From Spirosoma sp. SC4-14 (GTDB lineage Bacteria > Bacteroidota > Bacteroidia > Cytophagales > Spirosomataceae): 64,000 bases of DNA. Shown piece by piece: positions 18,660 through 28,449 of the stretch. The translations under genes were made by a program, and so were the position numbers. The stretch lies in the NCBI RefSeq assembly GCF_037201965.1, contig NZ_CP147518.1, positions 116,001-180,000 of the forward strand, in the 5' to 3' direction. The notes under the pieces are model-generated. The model was not told the origin of the DNA, did not search any database, and worked only from the letters and a program-made list of their open reading frames with translations. Position 1 is the stretch's first letter, and every line of letters starts with the position of its first letter.

Positions 18660-19517
18660 ATGCGAATTTTCTTTGTTCTCCTGTTGCTGTTTTCAAAAGC
18701 AGTTGTTGCTCAGTCGCTGCTGTGGGAAGTGTCGGGCAATGGGTTGAAACAGCCGTCTTATCTGTTCGGGACATACCATATTCTGAAAGACAGTTATCTC
18801 GACAAAACCCCTACGGTTCGCTCAACATTTACTAAATCGGAGGGCGTTGTGGTCGAAACAACGGTCGACTCTACGGCTATGTTGAGCATGGCGATGCGGG
18901 CCATTATGCCCGGTACTAGTTTGAAGAAACTATTATCGGAGGCCGATTATCAGCTTGTCGCTGATGAATTTAAGAAAACAACGGGCTACGATCTGGCGAT
19001 GTTTAATCAGATGAAGCCGATTATGGCCTCCACAATGTTGAGTTTAGGCTATACAGAAAAAGAAGTCGATACGCTTCGTCAGTTCAGCGGGCAACCGCTT
19101 GATCTGTATTTTATGATTGAAGCGAAGAAACAAGGGAAAGTGCTGACTCCACTCGAAACAATGGATCAGCAGATGACCTATTTGCTCGATCATGATCCGG
19201 TCGACAAGCAGGCAGCCGATCTGGTCAGAATGGTTAAAGAAAAAGACGACATGCAGGGCGAAGGTAAGAAACTAACGGATCTTTATCTGGCGGGTAATAT
19301 TGATGGCATGTGGGAGCTGAGCCAGCAATACGAAACCAAATATGGCGACCTATCGTATCTGGTAAAAGAACGAAACCAGAACTGGATGGCAAAGCTCCCG
19401 GCTCTGATGGCCCTACGCCCAACTTTTGTGGCCGTGGGTGCGCTTCATTTGCCCGGCCCCGATGGCCTGATTAAGCTGCTCCGTAAAGCCGGGTATACGC
19501 TGAAACCGGTAAAATAA
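18660..19517 (+). CDS. TraB/GumN family protein, exported
   Basis: A 285-aa protein with a signal peptide (about 1-18, ending VVAQ). The TraB/GumN family pattern is present: an N-terminal LFGTYHIL motif with its conserved GT and H, and near the C-terminus VAVGALHLPGPDGLIKLLRKAGY, with the second conserved GxxH. The family resembles EreA/ChaN-like proteins and TIKI metalloproteases, but bacterial functions are poorly known. It is monocistronic here. The preceding 229 bp hold no gene. Confidence 0.85.
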   Translation: MRIFFVLLLLFSKAVVAQSLLWEVSGNGLKQPSYLFGTYHILKDSYLDKTPTVRSTFTKSEGVVVETTVDSTAMLSMAMRAIMPGTSLKKLLSEADYQLVADEFKKTTGYDLAMFNQMKPIMASTMLSLGYTEKEVDTLRQFSGQPLDLYFMIEAKKQGKVLTPLETMDQQMTYLLDHDPVDKQAADLVRMVKEKDDMQGEGKKLTDLYLAGNIDGMWELSQQYETKYGDLSYLVKERNQNWMAKLPALMALRPTFVAVGALHLPGPDGLIKLLRKAGYTLKPVK

Positions 19518-19532
19518 CCAGTAAGTTTTGGC

Positions 19533-19802
19533 TCAATAGAGCTCAAACGGAATCAGAAAAACGGGGCCTTCAAATTCTCGTATCTGCTGAATAATGTTTT
19601 CGTCATCGGGGCGTAATTCGTCGAACAGATCATCGCCGAAATGATTCGTAGTGATCACAATAATCGTATTCGGATTGATTGTTTTAAGCCTATACTCATA
19701 GCCATCAATATCTGTCATCGGAAAGTCATAACTAGCTGGTTCTCCTGTTATTGGGCAAATAGTGAAGTGGTTTGCTGCTGTGTTTAAGACTCCCATCGGC
19801 AT
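19533..19802 (-). CDS. Small hypothetical protein, 89 aa
   Basis: I do not recognise this protein. It is acidic in the middle (FDELRPDDENIIQQ) and ends in EGPVFLIPFELY; there is no signal peptide or membrane helix. It has a CPITGEP motif with a single cysteine and could be a small cytoplasmic domain. A second in-frame ATG two codons in is an equally good start. It lies downstream of uvrA on the same strand, but a hairpin separates them. It is kept as a likely gene because the frame shows normal codon use and no better frame covers this stretch. Confidence 0.5.
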   Translation of the reverse strand: MPMGVLNTAANHFTICPITGEPASYDFPMTDIDGYEYRLKTINPNTIIVITTNHFGDDLFDELRPDDENIIQQIREFEGPVFLIPFELY

Positions 19803-19840
19803 ACAAGGTTTCCTGTACGAAAATTGACAAGAATACAGAA

Positions 19841-19868
19841 GACTTCCTACTCACCAGAGCAGGAAGTC
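19841..19868 (-). terminator. Probable uvrA terminator
   Basis: On the minus strand a 10-bp stem with one wobble (19841-19850 and 19859-19868) closes an 8-nt loop and is followed by a T-rich stretch. It lies about 40 bp after the uvrA stop codon. Confidence 0.55.
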
Positions 19869-19906
19869 TGTAATCTTAACAGCATAGTAATATTAACAAC
19901 CGTTCG

Positions 19907-22801
19907 CTATATTTTTCCGCGCAGAAACTCGGCAGTGTAGTTGGGCTCAGTAAGCTGCACCATCTCTTCGGGCGTACCCGTAAACGTGATATAGCCACCC
20001 ATTTCACCACCTTCGGGACCAAGATCGATGATGTGGTCGGCACTCTTGATCACTTCCATATTGTGCTCGATAATAATCACTGAGTCGCCCTGATCGACAA
20101 GCGCATTGATGGCTGCCAGGAGCTTACGGATATCGTGAAAATGTAAGCCCGTTGTAGGCTCATCGAATATGAAAAGCGTGCTGCCTTTGTTAGGATTGCC
20201 TTTGCTCAGAAACGATGCCAGCTTTACACGTTGCGCTTCGCCCCCCGAAAGCGTATTCGCCGATTGGCCAAGCCCGATGTAGCCAAGGCCAACCTCCTGC
20301 AATGGCCGGAGTTTATCAGCCATTTTGGAATCGGCTTTTCGGAAAAACTCCATGGCTTCATCTACAGTCATGTCCAGAATATCCGACACGTTTTTGTCCT
20401 GTAGTGTCACCTCCAGTATTTCCTGTTTGAAGCGTTTGCCACCACATCCTTCGCATTTAAGGTAGATGTCGGCCATAAACTGCATCTCAATCTTTACCTC
20501 GCCCTCGCCCTGGCAGACTTCGCAACGGCCACCGTCGACATTGAATGAAAAATGACTTGGTTTGTAGCCACGCGACTTTGATAGAGGCTGATCGGCCATA
20601 ACCTGACGCAGATAGTCGTAGGCTTTAATGTAGGTAACCGGGTTCGACCGACTCGACTTGCCAATTGGATTCTGATCGATCATTTCAATGGCCGAAATAC
20701 GATCGATCGAGCCTTCCAGGCTGTCGTATTTGCCCGCTTCTTCAGTACCTTCTCCTTTCTGACGCATAAGAGCCGGATAGAGCACCTTTCTGATCAGTGT
20801 ACTTTTGCCCGAGCCCGATACGCCCGTAACAACCGTAAGCGTATTGAGCGGAAACCGTACATTCACGGTTTTGAGGTTGTTTTCGCGCGCGCCTTTCAGC
20901 TCAATAAAATTCGTAGCTCTCCGTCGGTATCGGGGCACTTCTACCGTTTCGCGGCCAGTCAGAAAATCGAGGGTATGAGAAGGAAGTGAAAGCGATACCG
21001 AATTATTTTCTTCTGTATTCTTCATTCTTAACTCTTCACTTTTCACTTCCTCCCAGGTACCCTGGAAAACCAGATGGCCACCGAGCGAACCCGCTTCCGG
21101 GCCAATGTCGATCAACTGATCGGCGGCCCTCATCACTTCTTCTTCGTGTTCAACCACAATAACGGTATTGCCCATGTCGCGGAGCGATTCGAGCACACTC
21201 ACCAGCCGTTTGGTGTCGCGGGGGTGTAGGCCAATACTGGGTTCATCGAGAATATACATTGAGCCTACCAGTGCCGAGCCCAAGGATGTAGCCAGTTTGA
21301 TACGCTGGTATTCGCCCCCCGAAAGCGTATTCGTTAACCGGTTCAGTGTTAGGTAGCCCAGTCCGACTCGTTCCATATAATCGAGTCGGTTGCGGATTTC
21401 GATCAGAATTCGATTGGCAACCTGCTGCTGGTGCTCGGCAAGGTTGAGGTCTCTGAAAAAAGCGGTTACTTTCGTAATAGGCATCAAAACCAGATCGGTG
21501 ATTGATTTTCCTGCGATTTTTACATAGCCCGCATCCTTCCGTAAACGCGATCCCCGGCATTCGGGGCAGGAGGTTTTGCCCCGGTAGCGAGACAGCATAA
21601 CCCGATACTGAACTTTAAATGTCTGGCTTTCTACATAGTCGAAAAAACCGTTCAAGCCGTCGAAGTATTGGTTGCCGGTCCAGAGCACTTCCTGTTCGTC
21701 CGGTGTCAGATCTTTATATGGACGATGAATCGGAAAATCGAACCGAATGCCGTTTTTGAGCAACGGTTTCAGAAATTCTTCGCTCATTTTTTCGCTCCGC
21801 CACGGAGCAATAGCGCCTTCGAATACGGAGAGGTTTTTGTCGGGAATAACCAGATCGGGATCAATTCCCAGCACTTTACCGAAGCCATCGCACCGGCGGC
21901 ATGCGCCATACGGATTGTTGAACGTAAATAGATTGACACTTGGCTCCTCGAACGAAATACCATCCAGCTCAAACTTATCAGAGAACCCCCGGGACTCAAC
22001 GCCCACCACATCGACACGGCAAGAGCCATCGCCCTCGTTAAAGGCGGTTTGTACCGAATCAGAAAACCGATACAGATTATCTTCGTCTGGATTGCCGTTT
22101 GGGTCATAAATAACCGTTCCGCGATCGACTAAAATTTCGAGAGCAGAAAAGATATTTTCCTGTTGCGTTTGATTTTCCAGCAGCTCTTCGATCTGTAAAA
22201 CCTGCCCATCGGCTACAATACGGGTATAGCCTTTTTGCAGAAGAATATTCAGCTCATAGGCCAGCGTTCGGTCGTCGCGGATACGAAGCGGAGCCAGAAT
22301 CATAATCCGCTGCCCTTCTTCGAAGCTGTGAATAAAATTGACAACGTCGGTAACCGTATCTTTCCGAACTTCATGACCCGATATGGGCGAGTAGGTAATA
22401 CCCGCACGGGCGTAAAGCAATTTTAGATAATCATAAATTTCGGTCGACGTTCCAACCGTAGAGCGTGGGTTTCGGGTCGATACTTTTTGTTCGATGGCAA
22501 TGGCTGGCGAAACCCCTTTGATGTATTCAACTTCGGGTTTTTCCATCCGGCCCAGAAACTGACGGGCATAGCTGCTTAAGCTTTCAACGTACATGCGCTG
22601 CCCTTCGGCAAATAAGGTGTCGAATGCCAGCGACGATTTACCCGAACCCGACAGACCAGTCAGGACAACTAGTTTATTACGAGGAATAGCAACATCAATT
22701 CCTTTCAGATTGTGTACTTTCGCCCCCTTAATAATGATAAATTGCCTGGGGTCGAGGTAGTCAACCGACCGCAGTGGTTCGGTTTTCGAATTTTGAGTCA
22801 T
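19907..22801 (-). CDS. uvrA: Excinuclease ABC subunit A
   Basis: The damage-recognition ATPase of nucleotide excision repair, 964 aa. Two ABC modules are complete: Walker [13 protein letters not shown] near residue 50 and [11 protein letters not shown] near 670, two [16 protein letters not shown] signatures, and zinc-binding CxxC pairs (RRCDGFG region, CPECRGSR, and CEVCQGEGE with CEGCGGKR). The protein is about 25 aa longer than usual because of an insertion near residues 584-610 ([18 protein letters not shown]), whose DNA (about 20985-21050) is a low-complexity repeat string; see the separate entry. It appears functional otherwise. The upstream MgtC gene is divergent. Confidence 0.97.
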   Translation of the reverse strand: MTQNSKTEPLRSVDYLDPRQFIIIKGAKVHNLKGIDVAIPRNKLVVLTGLSGSGKSSLAFDTLFAEGQRMYVESLSSYARQFLGRMEKPEVEYIKGVSPAIAIEQKVSTRNPRSTVGTSTEIYDYLKLLYARAGITYSPISGHEVRKDTVTDVVNFIHSFEEGQRIMILAPLRIRDDRTLAYELNILLQKGYTRIVADGQVLQIEELLENQTQQENIFSALEILVDRGTVIYDPNGNPDEDNLYRFSDSVQTAFNEGDGSCRVDVVGVESRGFSDKFELDGISFEEPSVNLFTFNNPYGACRRCDGFGKVLGIDPDLVIPDKNLSVFEGAIAPWRSEKMSEEFLKPLLKNGIRFDFPIHRPYKDLTPDEQEVLWTGNQYFDGLNGFFDYVESQTFKVQYRVMLSRYRGKTSCPECRGSRLRKDAGYVKIAGKSITDLVLMPITKVTAFFRDLNLAEHQQQVANRILIEIRNRLDYMERVGLGYLTLNRLTNTLSGGEYQRIKLATSLGSALVGSMYILDEPSIGLHPRDTKRLVSVLESLRDMGNTVIVVEHEEEVMRAADQLIDIGPEAGSLGGHLVFQGTWEEVKSEELRMKNTEENNSVSLSLPSHTLDFLTGRETVEVPRYRRRATNFIELKGARENNLKTVNVRFPLNTLTVVTGVSGSGKSTLIRKVLYPALMRQKGEGTEEAGKYDSLEGSIDRISAIEMIDQNPIGKSSRSNPVTYIKAYDYLRQVMADQPLSKSRGYKPSHFSFNVDGGRCEVCQGEGEVKIEMQFMADIYLKCEGCGGKRFKQEILEVTLQDKNVSDILDMTVDEAMEFFRKADSKMADKLRPLQEVGLGYIGLGQSANTLSGGEAQRVKLASFLSKGNPNKGSTLFIFDEPTTGLHFHDIRKLLAAINALVDQGDSVIIIEHNMEVIKSADHIIDLGPEGGEMGGYITFTGTPEEMVQLTEPNYTAEFLRGKI
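20985..21050 (-). repeat. Low-complexity repeat string forming an in-frame insertion in uvrA
   Basis: On the minus strand the DNA from 21050 down is a purine-rich run of GTGAAAAGTGAAGAGTTAAG-type units followed by AATGAAGAATACAGAAG. Such strings are typical of intergenic low-complexity repeats in this group, not of coding DNA. It lies between the first ABC module and the start of the second, where UvrA proteins usually have a short linker. Confidence 0.6.
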
Positions 22802-22951
22802 TCTAAGTCAGTAGGGTAAACTCTATCTAAATTTTAACGGTTTATTTGACGATATGGTTTCTCGATATTCGAATTCTTGTTAGCGTAGCTATGTGTGTAA
22901 ATACCTGTGGTTTCAGCTGCAACGGGGAACTGTTTTATTCCGTAATAATGA

Positions 22952-23584
22952 ATGAACCCAATGAATCTTTTTAATGAAGATAGTATTGGCTTGGTAGCTG
23001 CTTTGCTAATGGGTGGCCTGATTGGGGCCGAGCGGGAATACCATGGCAAATCGGCAGGCTTCCGAACAATGATCATGATTTGTATTGGCTCAGCGCTATT
23101 TACTATCATATCGGAGCGAATCGGAGACGACCGAATTGCTGCTAACATTGTCAATGGAATCGGTTTTTTGGGCGCAGGTATTATTTTTCGGGAAGAAAGC
23201 CGCATTAAAGGGCTAACAACAGCAGCAACGGTCTGGTCTGTTTCGGCACTGGGTATGTGCGTCGGTAGCCGACACTACGATATTGCGCTGATTGGTTTTG
23301 TTCTGATTATGAGCTCTCTGTTGTTTCTGACGCGGTTAGCAAAATGGATTCAGCGACTAAATCAGACTCGCGATTACCGGATTGTAACGCCGTTTCGGAA
23401 CAAAACGCTGGACCATTACGAAGCCTTTTTTGAAAAATGTGGTCTTTCGCCAACCCGACAGCAGCAGCAACGGTTGGGAGACAATATGATTGGGCATTGG
23501 CGCGTTGGCGGAACAGCCAAAAATCATGAAAAATGCATTGACCGATTGTTAAACGATCCCGAAGTAAAAGAATTCACCTTCTGA
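22952..23584 (+). CDS. MgtC/SapB family membrane protein
   Basis: A 210-aa inner-membrane protein of the MgtC family. The first 130 residues have four or five hydrophobic helices with the family blocks LMGGLIGAEREYHGKSAGFRT (the invariant GxERE) and GIGFLGAGIIFREE, then LTTAATVWSVSALGM. The C-terminal 80 residues are soluble. MgtC proteins are tied to growth at low magnesium and to phosphate control in pathogens; the role here is unknown. The gene diverges from uvrA and may share a transcript with the following outer-membrane protein (27 bp gap). Confidence 0.9.
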   Translation: MNPMNLFNEDSIGLVAALLMGGLIGAEREYHGKSAGFRTMIMICIGSALFTIISERIGDDRIAANIVNGIGFLGAGIIFREESRIKGLTTAATVWSVSALGMCVGSRHYDIALIGFVLIMSSLLFLTRLAKWIQRLNQTRDYRIVTPFRNKTLDHYEAFFEKCGLSPTRQQQQRLGDNMIGHWRVGGTAKNHEKCIDRLLNDPEVKEFTF

Positions 23585-23611
23585 TTTCGTTCTATTTTAT
23601 ATAAACCTACC

Positions 23612-24232
23612 ATGAGTCATATTCAAAAGATACTGTTTGTCCTTTGCCTATTGAGTAGTAGTGTTGCTTTTGGGCAACTTACCGAAGATCCCGAAGACCG
23701 TCGGGACCAGGGCAAGGACCCGTTTAAAACCCAGACAATTGATGGCGATCCCTTACCATTTTCGCAGCGCTTACGGTTTGGTGGTGGCATAAACGGCTTC
23801 CGGTTTGGCAATCCATTCAGTTTGGGTGTTTCGCCAGTAGTTGCCTATCAAACAACCGAACGGCTTATTCTGGGCATTGGCGGAACGTATAACTACACGC
23901 ATTACAAAGCCCCTTATTATGTGCCAACTACCTATAATCAGTTTGGTGTAAGAGGGTTTGCCATGTATGAATTTATTCCGTCTATTCTGCCAAACCTGTA
24001 TTTGCACGGGGAGATCGAGAATAGCTCCATTCAGGTTCGCGACGATCAGACAAGCCAGAAAAGTAGTGTGGGTGTAACAGCACCTTTAGTCGGGCTAACC
24101 TATTCTCAGCCCATTTCGCGCCGATTTGGGGTAAATCTTACCGCCCTATATAATCTGAATTACAACGATCCACAGGGTGTGTCGCAGTATATTTATGGCA
24201 GCCCACTTGTTATTCGGCTATCCTTTTTCTAA
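23612..24232 (+). CDS. Exported beta-barrel-like protein, unknown function
   Basis: A 206-aa protein with a clear signal peptide (about 1-22, ending SVAFGQL). The rest is rich in alternating aromatic and polar residues (RLILGIGGTYNYTHYK, FGVNLTALYNLNY) and ends in PLVIRLSFF with a terminal phenylalanine, as in outer-membrane beta-barrels. I do not recognise a named family. It follows the MgtC gene by 27 bp and is ended by a 54-bp perfect palindromic terminator. Confidence 0.75.
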   Translation: MSHIQKILFVLCLLSSSVAFGQLTEDPEDRRDQGKDPFKTQTIDGDPLPFSQRLRFGGGINGFRFGNPFSLGVSPVVAYQTTERLILGIGGTYNYTHYKAPYYVPTTYNQFGVRGFAMYEFIPSILPNLYLHGEIENSSIQVRDDQTSQKSSVGVTAPLVGLTYSQPISRRFGVNLTALYNLNYNDPQGVSQYIYGSPLVIRLSFF

Positions 24233-24238
24233 GAGAAT

Positions 24239-24292
24239 CATACTCATAAAAAAGCACCGCTCTGCGCAGAGCGGTGCTTTTTTATGAGTATG
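24239..24292. terminator. Bidirectional palindromic terminator, 54-bp perfect palindrome
   Basis: Two 27-bp arms with no spacer (24239-24265 and 24266-24292). Runs of A and T inside the arms give a U-tract in both directions around a GC-rich core. It separates the convergent outer-membrane protein and SGNH genes. Confidence 0.88.
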
Positions 24293-24294
24293 AT

Positions 24295-25377
24295 TTACGG
24301 AATTTGTTGCCAAATTAAATCCGCGATTCGTTGCATACCTAAATCGTTGGGGTGTGCTGCAACCGATGGGTTTGCATACTGACTGGCAAAGTACTTGCTT
24401 TGCGGAACAATCTCACGTAAATCGGCCAGAGCAAAGCCTTTTTCCAGCGTTACTTTTCGGATTGAAATGTCGGTTTGAGGGCGGTTCCAGACGCTGGTAG
24501 AACAGACAATTTTAACCGGCTGTCCGCTATAGGTAGCAAGCTTATCCAATAAGTTACGGAACTGGAGTTCAAAGTTTCGGCTAAAGACATCGCCCTCGTC
24601 CACATTTTCACCAATCCGAACAATAATCAGATCTGGCTTATACTGCTGGAGAACAGTGTTAAATTCATCAATTGAGTAGCCTGGCGCTCCAAACTGCCTT
24701 TCAAAATTACCGCCTGTTTGTAGTTGATAATTTACCGCCGGATACAACGTTTGCAGATAGCCATTCAGTAGGTGTACAAAATCTTTTTCGGGAGCCGATG
24801 CCGCCATTCCATTATTGTTGTACCAGCCAACTTCCGGATAAGGCGCATGACTCATGATGCTATTGCCAATCACCAGCATTCGCTGAAAATAAAGAGAGTA
24901 ATTAGCGGAAGCTGGCTCCGATACCAGGTCATTAATGCGGGTACGGGCCAGAACCGTATTCTTGCTTATGATAGGTACCTGGCTACCAACGGTCCAGGAT
25001 TTGCCATTATCGTAGGAGTATTCAAATACGGCTCCTGTAGGCATTCCGGTAGCAGATAGGGGCACCTTTCCGCCATAATTGATACTGCCACTGTCCTGAG
25101 TAAATGTTGGAACTGGGAGCCCCTGCGGAATGGCAGGTGGAATCGTTGGGGGAAAGTGTCGGGTATATGTTTGTGGCAGGCAATCGGGAGTAATACAATT
25201 AACGGGCGTTTTAGGGGTTGTAAGCAAATCGGATGGGTCGAATGGAGTACAGCTAAAATGAGTTACAGCTACATAAAGTAGGAAAATGTAGCTATAACAC
25301 CTAAATTGGCTGCTGTAATGAATACTCGATAGACTTTTCTGCTTCGGAGTTATTAAGGACGCAAGTATATTATACAT
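24295..25377 (-). CDS. SGNH/GDSL hydrolase, putative lipoprotein
   Basis: A 360-aa predicted extracytoplasmic esterase. A hydrophobic segment followed by THFSC gives a possible lipoprotein cysteine at about residue 43; the long n-region makes this uncertain. The SGNH domain shows block I VIGNSIMSH, block III IIVRIGENV and block V HPNDLGMQ, with the catalytic Ser, Asn and Asp/His in order. An Ig-like domain (residues about 90-165, GAVFEYSYDNGKSW) precedes it. I use the ATG at 25377; the frame is open 54 codons further up but reads through AT-rich non-coding-like DNA. It diverges from the O-acylation genes and could deacylate the same glycan. Confidence 0.72.
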   Translation of the reverse strand: MYNILASLITPKQKSLSSIHYSSQFRCYSYIFLLYVAVTHFSCTPFDPSDLLTTPKTPVNCITPDCLPQTYTRHFPPTIPPAIPQGLPVPTFTQDSGSINYGGKVPLSATGMPTGAVFEYSYDNGKSWTVGSQVPIISKNTVLARTRINDLVSEPASANYSLYFQRMLVIGNSIMSHAPYPEVGWYNNNGMAASAPEKDFVHLLNGYLQTLYPAVNYQLQTGGNFERQFGAPGYSIDEFNTVLQQYKPDLIIVRIGENVDEGDVFSRNFELQFRNLLDKLATYSGQPVKIVCSTSVWNRPQTDISIRKVTLEKGFALADLREIVPQSKYFASQYANPSVAAHPNDLGMQRIADLIWQQIP

Positions 25378-25732
25378 ATGCGTTAATCTGGTTTTGATGG
25401 CTATGGTACTATAAACAAAAATAGTCTCCTGGCGATTAGAAGGCCAATAATTGTTACCATCATCAGGATTTCGTAGTGGCTGCGCCAAGGGCCTCATAGC
25501 CAAAGGGTTAAACACATAGGTAAAATAAATATCTATCATAAAAAAAACCGCTTTCTAAGTTAGAATTAATGGGTTTAAGAAATTTTTATAAATTTTGGGC
25601 GATGAAGTTTCATTTGCTAATTTTTTATATAAAGCACTAAGGTACATACAAGTTTATAAAAGGGCTTATCACGTAATGATAACCTTACATTAACTTCACC
25701 AATCCAGGAGAACCTTTGTTAAAAATACACCT

Positions 25733-27175
25733 ATGCTTTTTAGTTCGGCAATCTTTTTGTTTTTGTTTTTGCCATCTTTTTTAATTGTCTACTATATAAT
25801 TCCCCATCATTGGCGAAACGCTTTTTTATTTACCGCCAGCCTGTTTTTTTATGCCTGGGGCGAGTCGGTAATTGTATTTGTCTTGTTATTATCGGCATTT
25901 ATAAATTTTCTGGCAGGAAAGCTTATTGAACAGGGGAAGCGTAAGGCAGGGTTAACGTTATCTTTGGTAGGTAGTTTATCGTTACTGATCTATTATAAGT
26001 ATGCAAATTTCCTGGTAGATTCGGTAAAGGGCTTCGCTGAAGTCTTTATGATGCCAATTACTGATGCAATAAATCTGGCTCAGATTGCTTTGCCAATCGG
26101 GATAAGTTTCTATACATTTCAGGGGATATCTTATACTTTGGATGTGTATTGGGGACGCATTAAGGCGAATCGCAGTTTTCTGGATTATGGTACCTACATA
26201 GCCATGTTTCCACATCAAATTGCGGGCCCTATAGTGCGCTATGCAGATATTGCTCCTGAACTGATTGACCGTACGCTTTCTGTCGAAAAATTTGGGGTTG
26301 GTGCTGAACGCTTCATTATTGGTTTGGCTAAAAAAGTTTTACTGGCAAATACATTCGCTAATGTTGCCGATACAATATTCAATGCTCCGGATACTACTTA
26401 TTCGACTGGGGTGGCCTGGATCGGAATAGTTTTTTATAGCCTTCAGATTTACTTCGATTTTTCGGGCTATTCTGACATGGCAATTGGGCTAGGAAAAATG
26501 GTTGGATTTGATTTTAAGGAAAATTTCAACTATCCATATATCGCCCGGTCAATTCAGGATTTTTGGCGACGCTGGCATATTTCTCTCTCAAGCTGGTTTC
26601 GCGATTATCTTTATATTCCTTTGGGAGGTAATAGAGGGAGTAAATTACAGACCTATCGCAACCTGCTTATTGTCTTTTTTGTGACTGGTCTCTGGCATGG
26701 TGCTAGTTGGAATTTTATTATTTGGGGCTTGTATCATGGGTTGTTTTTGCTCATAGAGCGTGCAGGGCTAGCCCGGCGTCTCGAAAAAATGTGGGCACCA
26801 ATTCCTTATATTTACACAATAGTAGTTGTAATGATTGGTTGGGTATTTTTTCGGACCGAAAATTTACCGAAAGCCATAATGTACCTGAAAAAAATGGCCG
26901 GTTTCGTTCCGCCAGAAACTGTTAACACGTTTCCTTTTTCTTATTTTCTAAACATAGAAACCATCATAACCTTGTTATTTGGCTTGTTATTTGCAATGCC
27001 TGTATATTATCGGTTTCATGAATGGGTCAAAGCATTACAGACTAGGTTTCGGTTTCAGAAACTCCAGATTCTGTTTGATTCGCTCTATACTGTTAGTCTA
27101 ATTCTACTTTTTGTTGGTACAGTAATGTATTTGGCAGCTGATACGTACAATCCTTTTATTTATTTTCGATTTTAA
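25733..27175 (+). CDS. MBOAT family O-acyltransferase (AlgI-like)
   Basis: A polytopic inner-membrane protein of 480 aa with about ten helices. It has the MBOAT hallmarks: FQGISYTLDVYWG, FPHQIAGPIVRY, FWRRWHISLSSWFRDYLYIPLGGNR, and the catalytic histidine in LWHGASWNF near residue 322. AlgI-type proteins pass an acetyl group across the membrane to a periplasmic SGNH-type partner, which is encoded 58 bp downstream. The target polymer is not known because no polymerase gene is adjacent. The gene is clearly richer in A and T than its neighbours, suggesting transfer. Confidence 0.92.
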   Translation: MLFSSAIFLFLFLPSFLIVYYIIPHHWRNAFLFTASLFFYAWGESVIVFVLLLSAFINFLAGKLIEQGKRKAGLTLSLVGSLSLLIYYKYANFLVDSVKGFAEVFMMPITDAINLAQIALPIGISFYTFQGISYTLDVYWGRIKANRSFLDYGTYIAMFPHQIAGPIVRYADIAPELIDRTLSVEKFGVGAERFIIGLAKKVLLANTFANVADTIFNAPDTTYSTGVAWIGIVFYSLQIYFDFSGYSDMAIGLGKMVGFDFKENFNYPYIARSIQDFWRRWHISLSSWFRDYLYIPLGGNRGSKLQTYRNLLIVFFVTGLWHGASWNFIIWGLYHGLFLLIERAGLARRLEKMWAPIPYIYTIVVVMIGWVFFRTENLPKAIMYLKKMAGFVPPETVNTFPFSYFLNIETIITLLFGLLFAMPVYYRFHEWVKALQTRFRFQKLQILFDSLYTVSLILLFVGTVMYLAADTYNPFIYFRF

Positions 27176-27233
27176 ATTTCTGTATAGTTTATTTACTTTG
27201 AATAAATATGTAACATTATTGCCATAATTATTT

Positions 27234-28382
27234 ATGACCGTTTCCATACCTCGTAAAAAAGTTAAGCCAATTCGTCTGAAACAATACCGTTTCAGAATAA
27301 CCGCTTTGGGCTTCGCTATTTTACTGCTGTTGCCAAGTATGGATCAATGGTTTGGCTTTTCGAGTAAATTTAAAAGTACTGAAAAACGCATCCTGGCTCC
27401 ATTTCCTACCTTTAGGTTTCCTCATATAATGACATTCATCCATGAATTTGATCAGTACTATAAGGAAAATTTTGGATGGCGAAATGCACTTTTTCATACA
27501 TATAGTTACTGGAAATTAGTTGGACTGGGCAAATCGCCGTTGCCTGAGAAAGTAGTAGTTGGTAAAAATGGCTGGTTCTATCCCGGCAATAGCCTCAACC
27601 GAGTGGCCGACCAGCATCAGGGCATTTGTCCATTGCCATTATCGTCAATGAAAGCAATTGCAGAAAAACTTGCTTACTTTCAACGCCAATTGGCCGAACA
27701 AAATACTAAACTCTATCTGCTTGTTGCGCCAGATTCCTATTCCGTATATCCTGAAAATTTACCCGACTTTATAAAAAGCACAAAACAATCAAATTTTGAC
27801 TTGTTTAAGCACTATTTGAATCAACATACGAGCATCCCGTTAATAGATGTTTATACGCCCCTAATAGAGGCTAAAAAAAAGCGGCCTGTCTATTGTCAGA
27901 CCGATACACATTGGAACGATTTCGGTTCGCTAGTGGCTTCGTTAGCCATGGTTAATCGTGTCAGAAACGATTTTCCTCAACTTCCTTTGGCTAGTCTGGA
28001 CGATTATCGGATTAAAGTTCTGAGAGGAATGGGTGGAGACCTAACAACGATGTTGGCTTTGAATAAAGAATTCAGGGATTCCGTAACTTATAAAATTAAA
28101 CCCGTTTCTACGCTGGCTGCTTATCAGATAGAGAATACTCCCAATAGTCAGATGGGACTAGCCAGCTCCCGATTTATTGGCCAACATCCTCAACTGCCAA
28201 AACTATTAATGATTGGTGATTCATTCAGCTTTAGTATGAATCAATTTGTGCCCAACTATTTCGGTAAGACGTATATTGTGCGCAATACTGCCTTTGATCT
28301 GGATTTGGTTAAAGCTGAACAACCCGATATTGTCGTTCTTGAAATAGTTGAGCGTAATATTAATCTGCTGGTTAATTACTAG
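27234..28382 (+). CDS. AlgJ/AlgX-like SGNH O-acetyltransferase domain protein
   Basis: A 382-aa membrane-anchored periplasmic protein. An N-terminal helix (about 18-38) is followed by the AlgX/AlgJ-type SGNH domain: KNGWFYPGNS near 110, LVAPDSYSVYPENLP, the Asp-His pair in TDTHWNDFG near 223, and the nucleophile serine in MIGDSFSF near 328. In the alginate paradigm this protein takes the acetyl group from the MBOAT partner and puts it on the exported glycan. It follows the MBOAT gene by 58 bp and shares its AT-rich composition. Confidence 0.85.
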   Translation: MTVSIPRKKVKPIRLKQYRFRITALGFAILLLLPSMDQWFGFSSKFKSTEKRILAPFPTFRFPHIMTFIHEFDQYYKENFGWRNALFHTYSYWKLVGLGKSPLPEKVVVGKNGWFYPGNSLNRVADQHQGICPLPLSSMKAIAEKLAYFQRQLAEQNTKLYLLVAPDSYSVYPENLPDFIKSTKQSNFDLFKHYLNQHTSIPLIDVYTPLIEAKKKRPVYCQTDTHWNDFGSLVASLAMVNRVRNDFPQLPLASLDDYRIKVLRGMGGDLTTMLALNKEFRDSVTYKIKPVSTLAAYQIENTPNSQMGLASSRFIGQHPQLPKLLMIGDSFSFSMNQFVPNYFGKTYIVRNTAFDLDLVKAEQPDIVVLEIVERNINLLVNY

Positions 28383-28411
28383 GTCATATAAATTTGCGTA
28401 ATTAGCTGAAT

Positions 28412-28432
28412 ACCAGTAGAAAAACTACTGGT
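28412..28432. terminator. Short hairpin between convergent genes
   Basis: An 8-bp stem (28412-28419 with 28425-28432) around an AAAAA loop, followed on the plus strand by a pyrimidine-rich tract. It lies 30 bp after the AlgJ-like stop and 18 bp from the GMC stop, so it may end either transcript. Confidence 0.45.
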
Positions 28433-28449
28433 TCTCTTCTGAATTTCCA

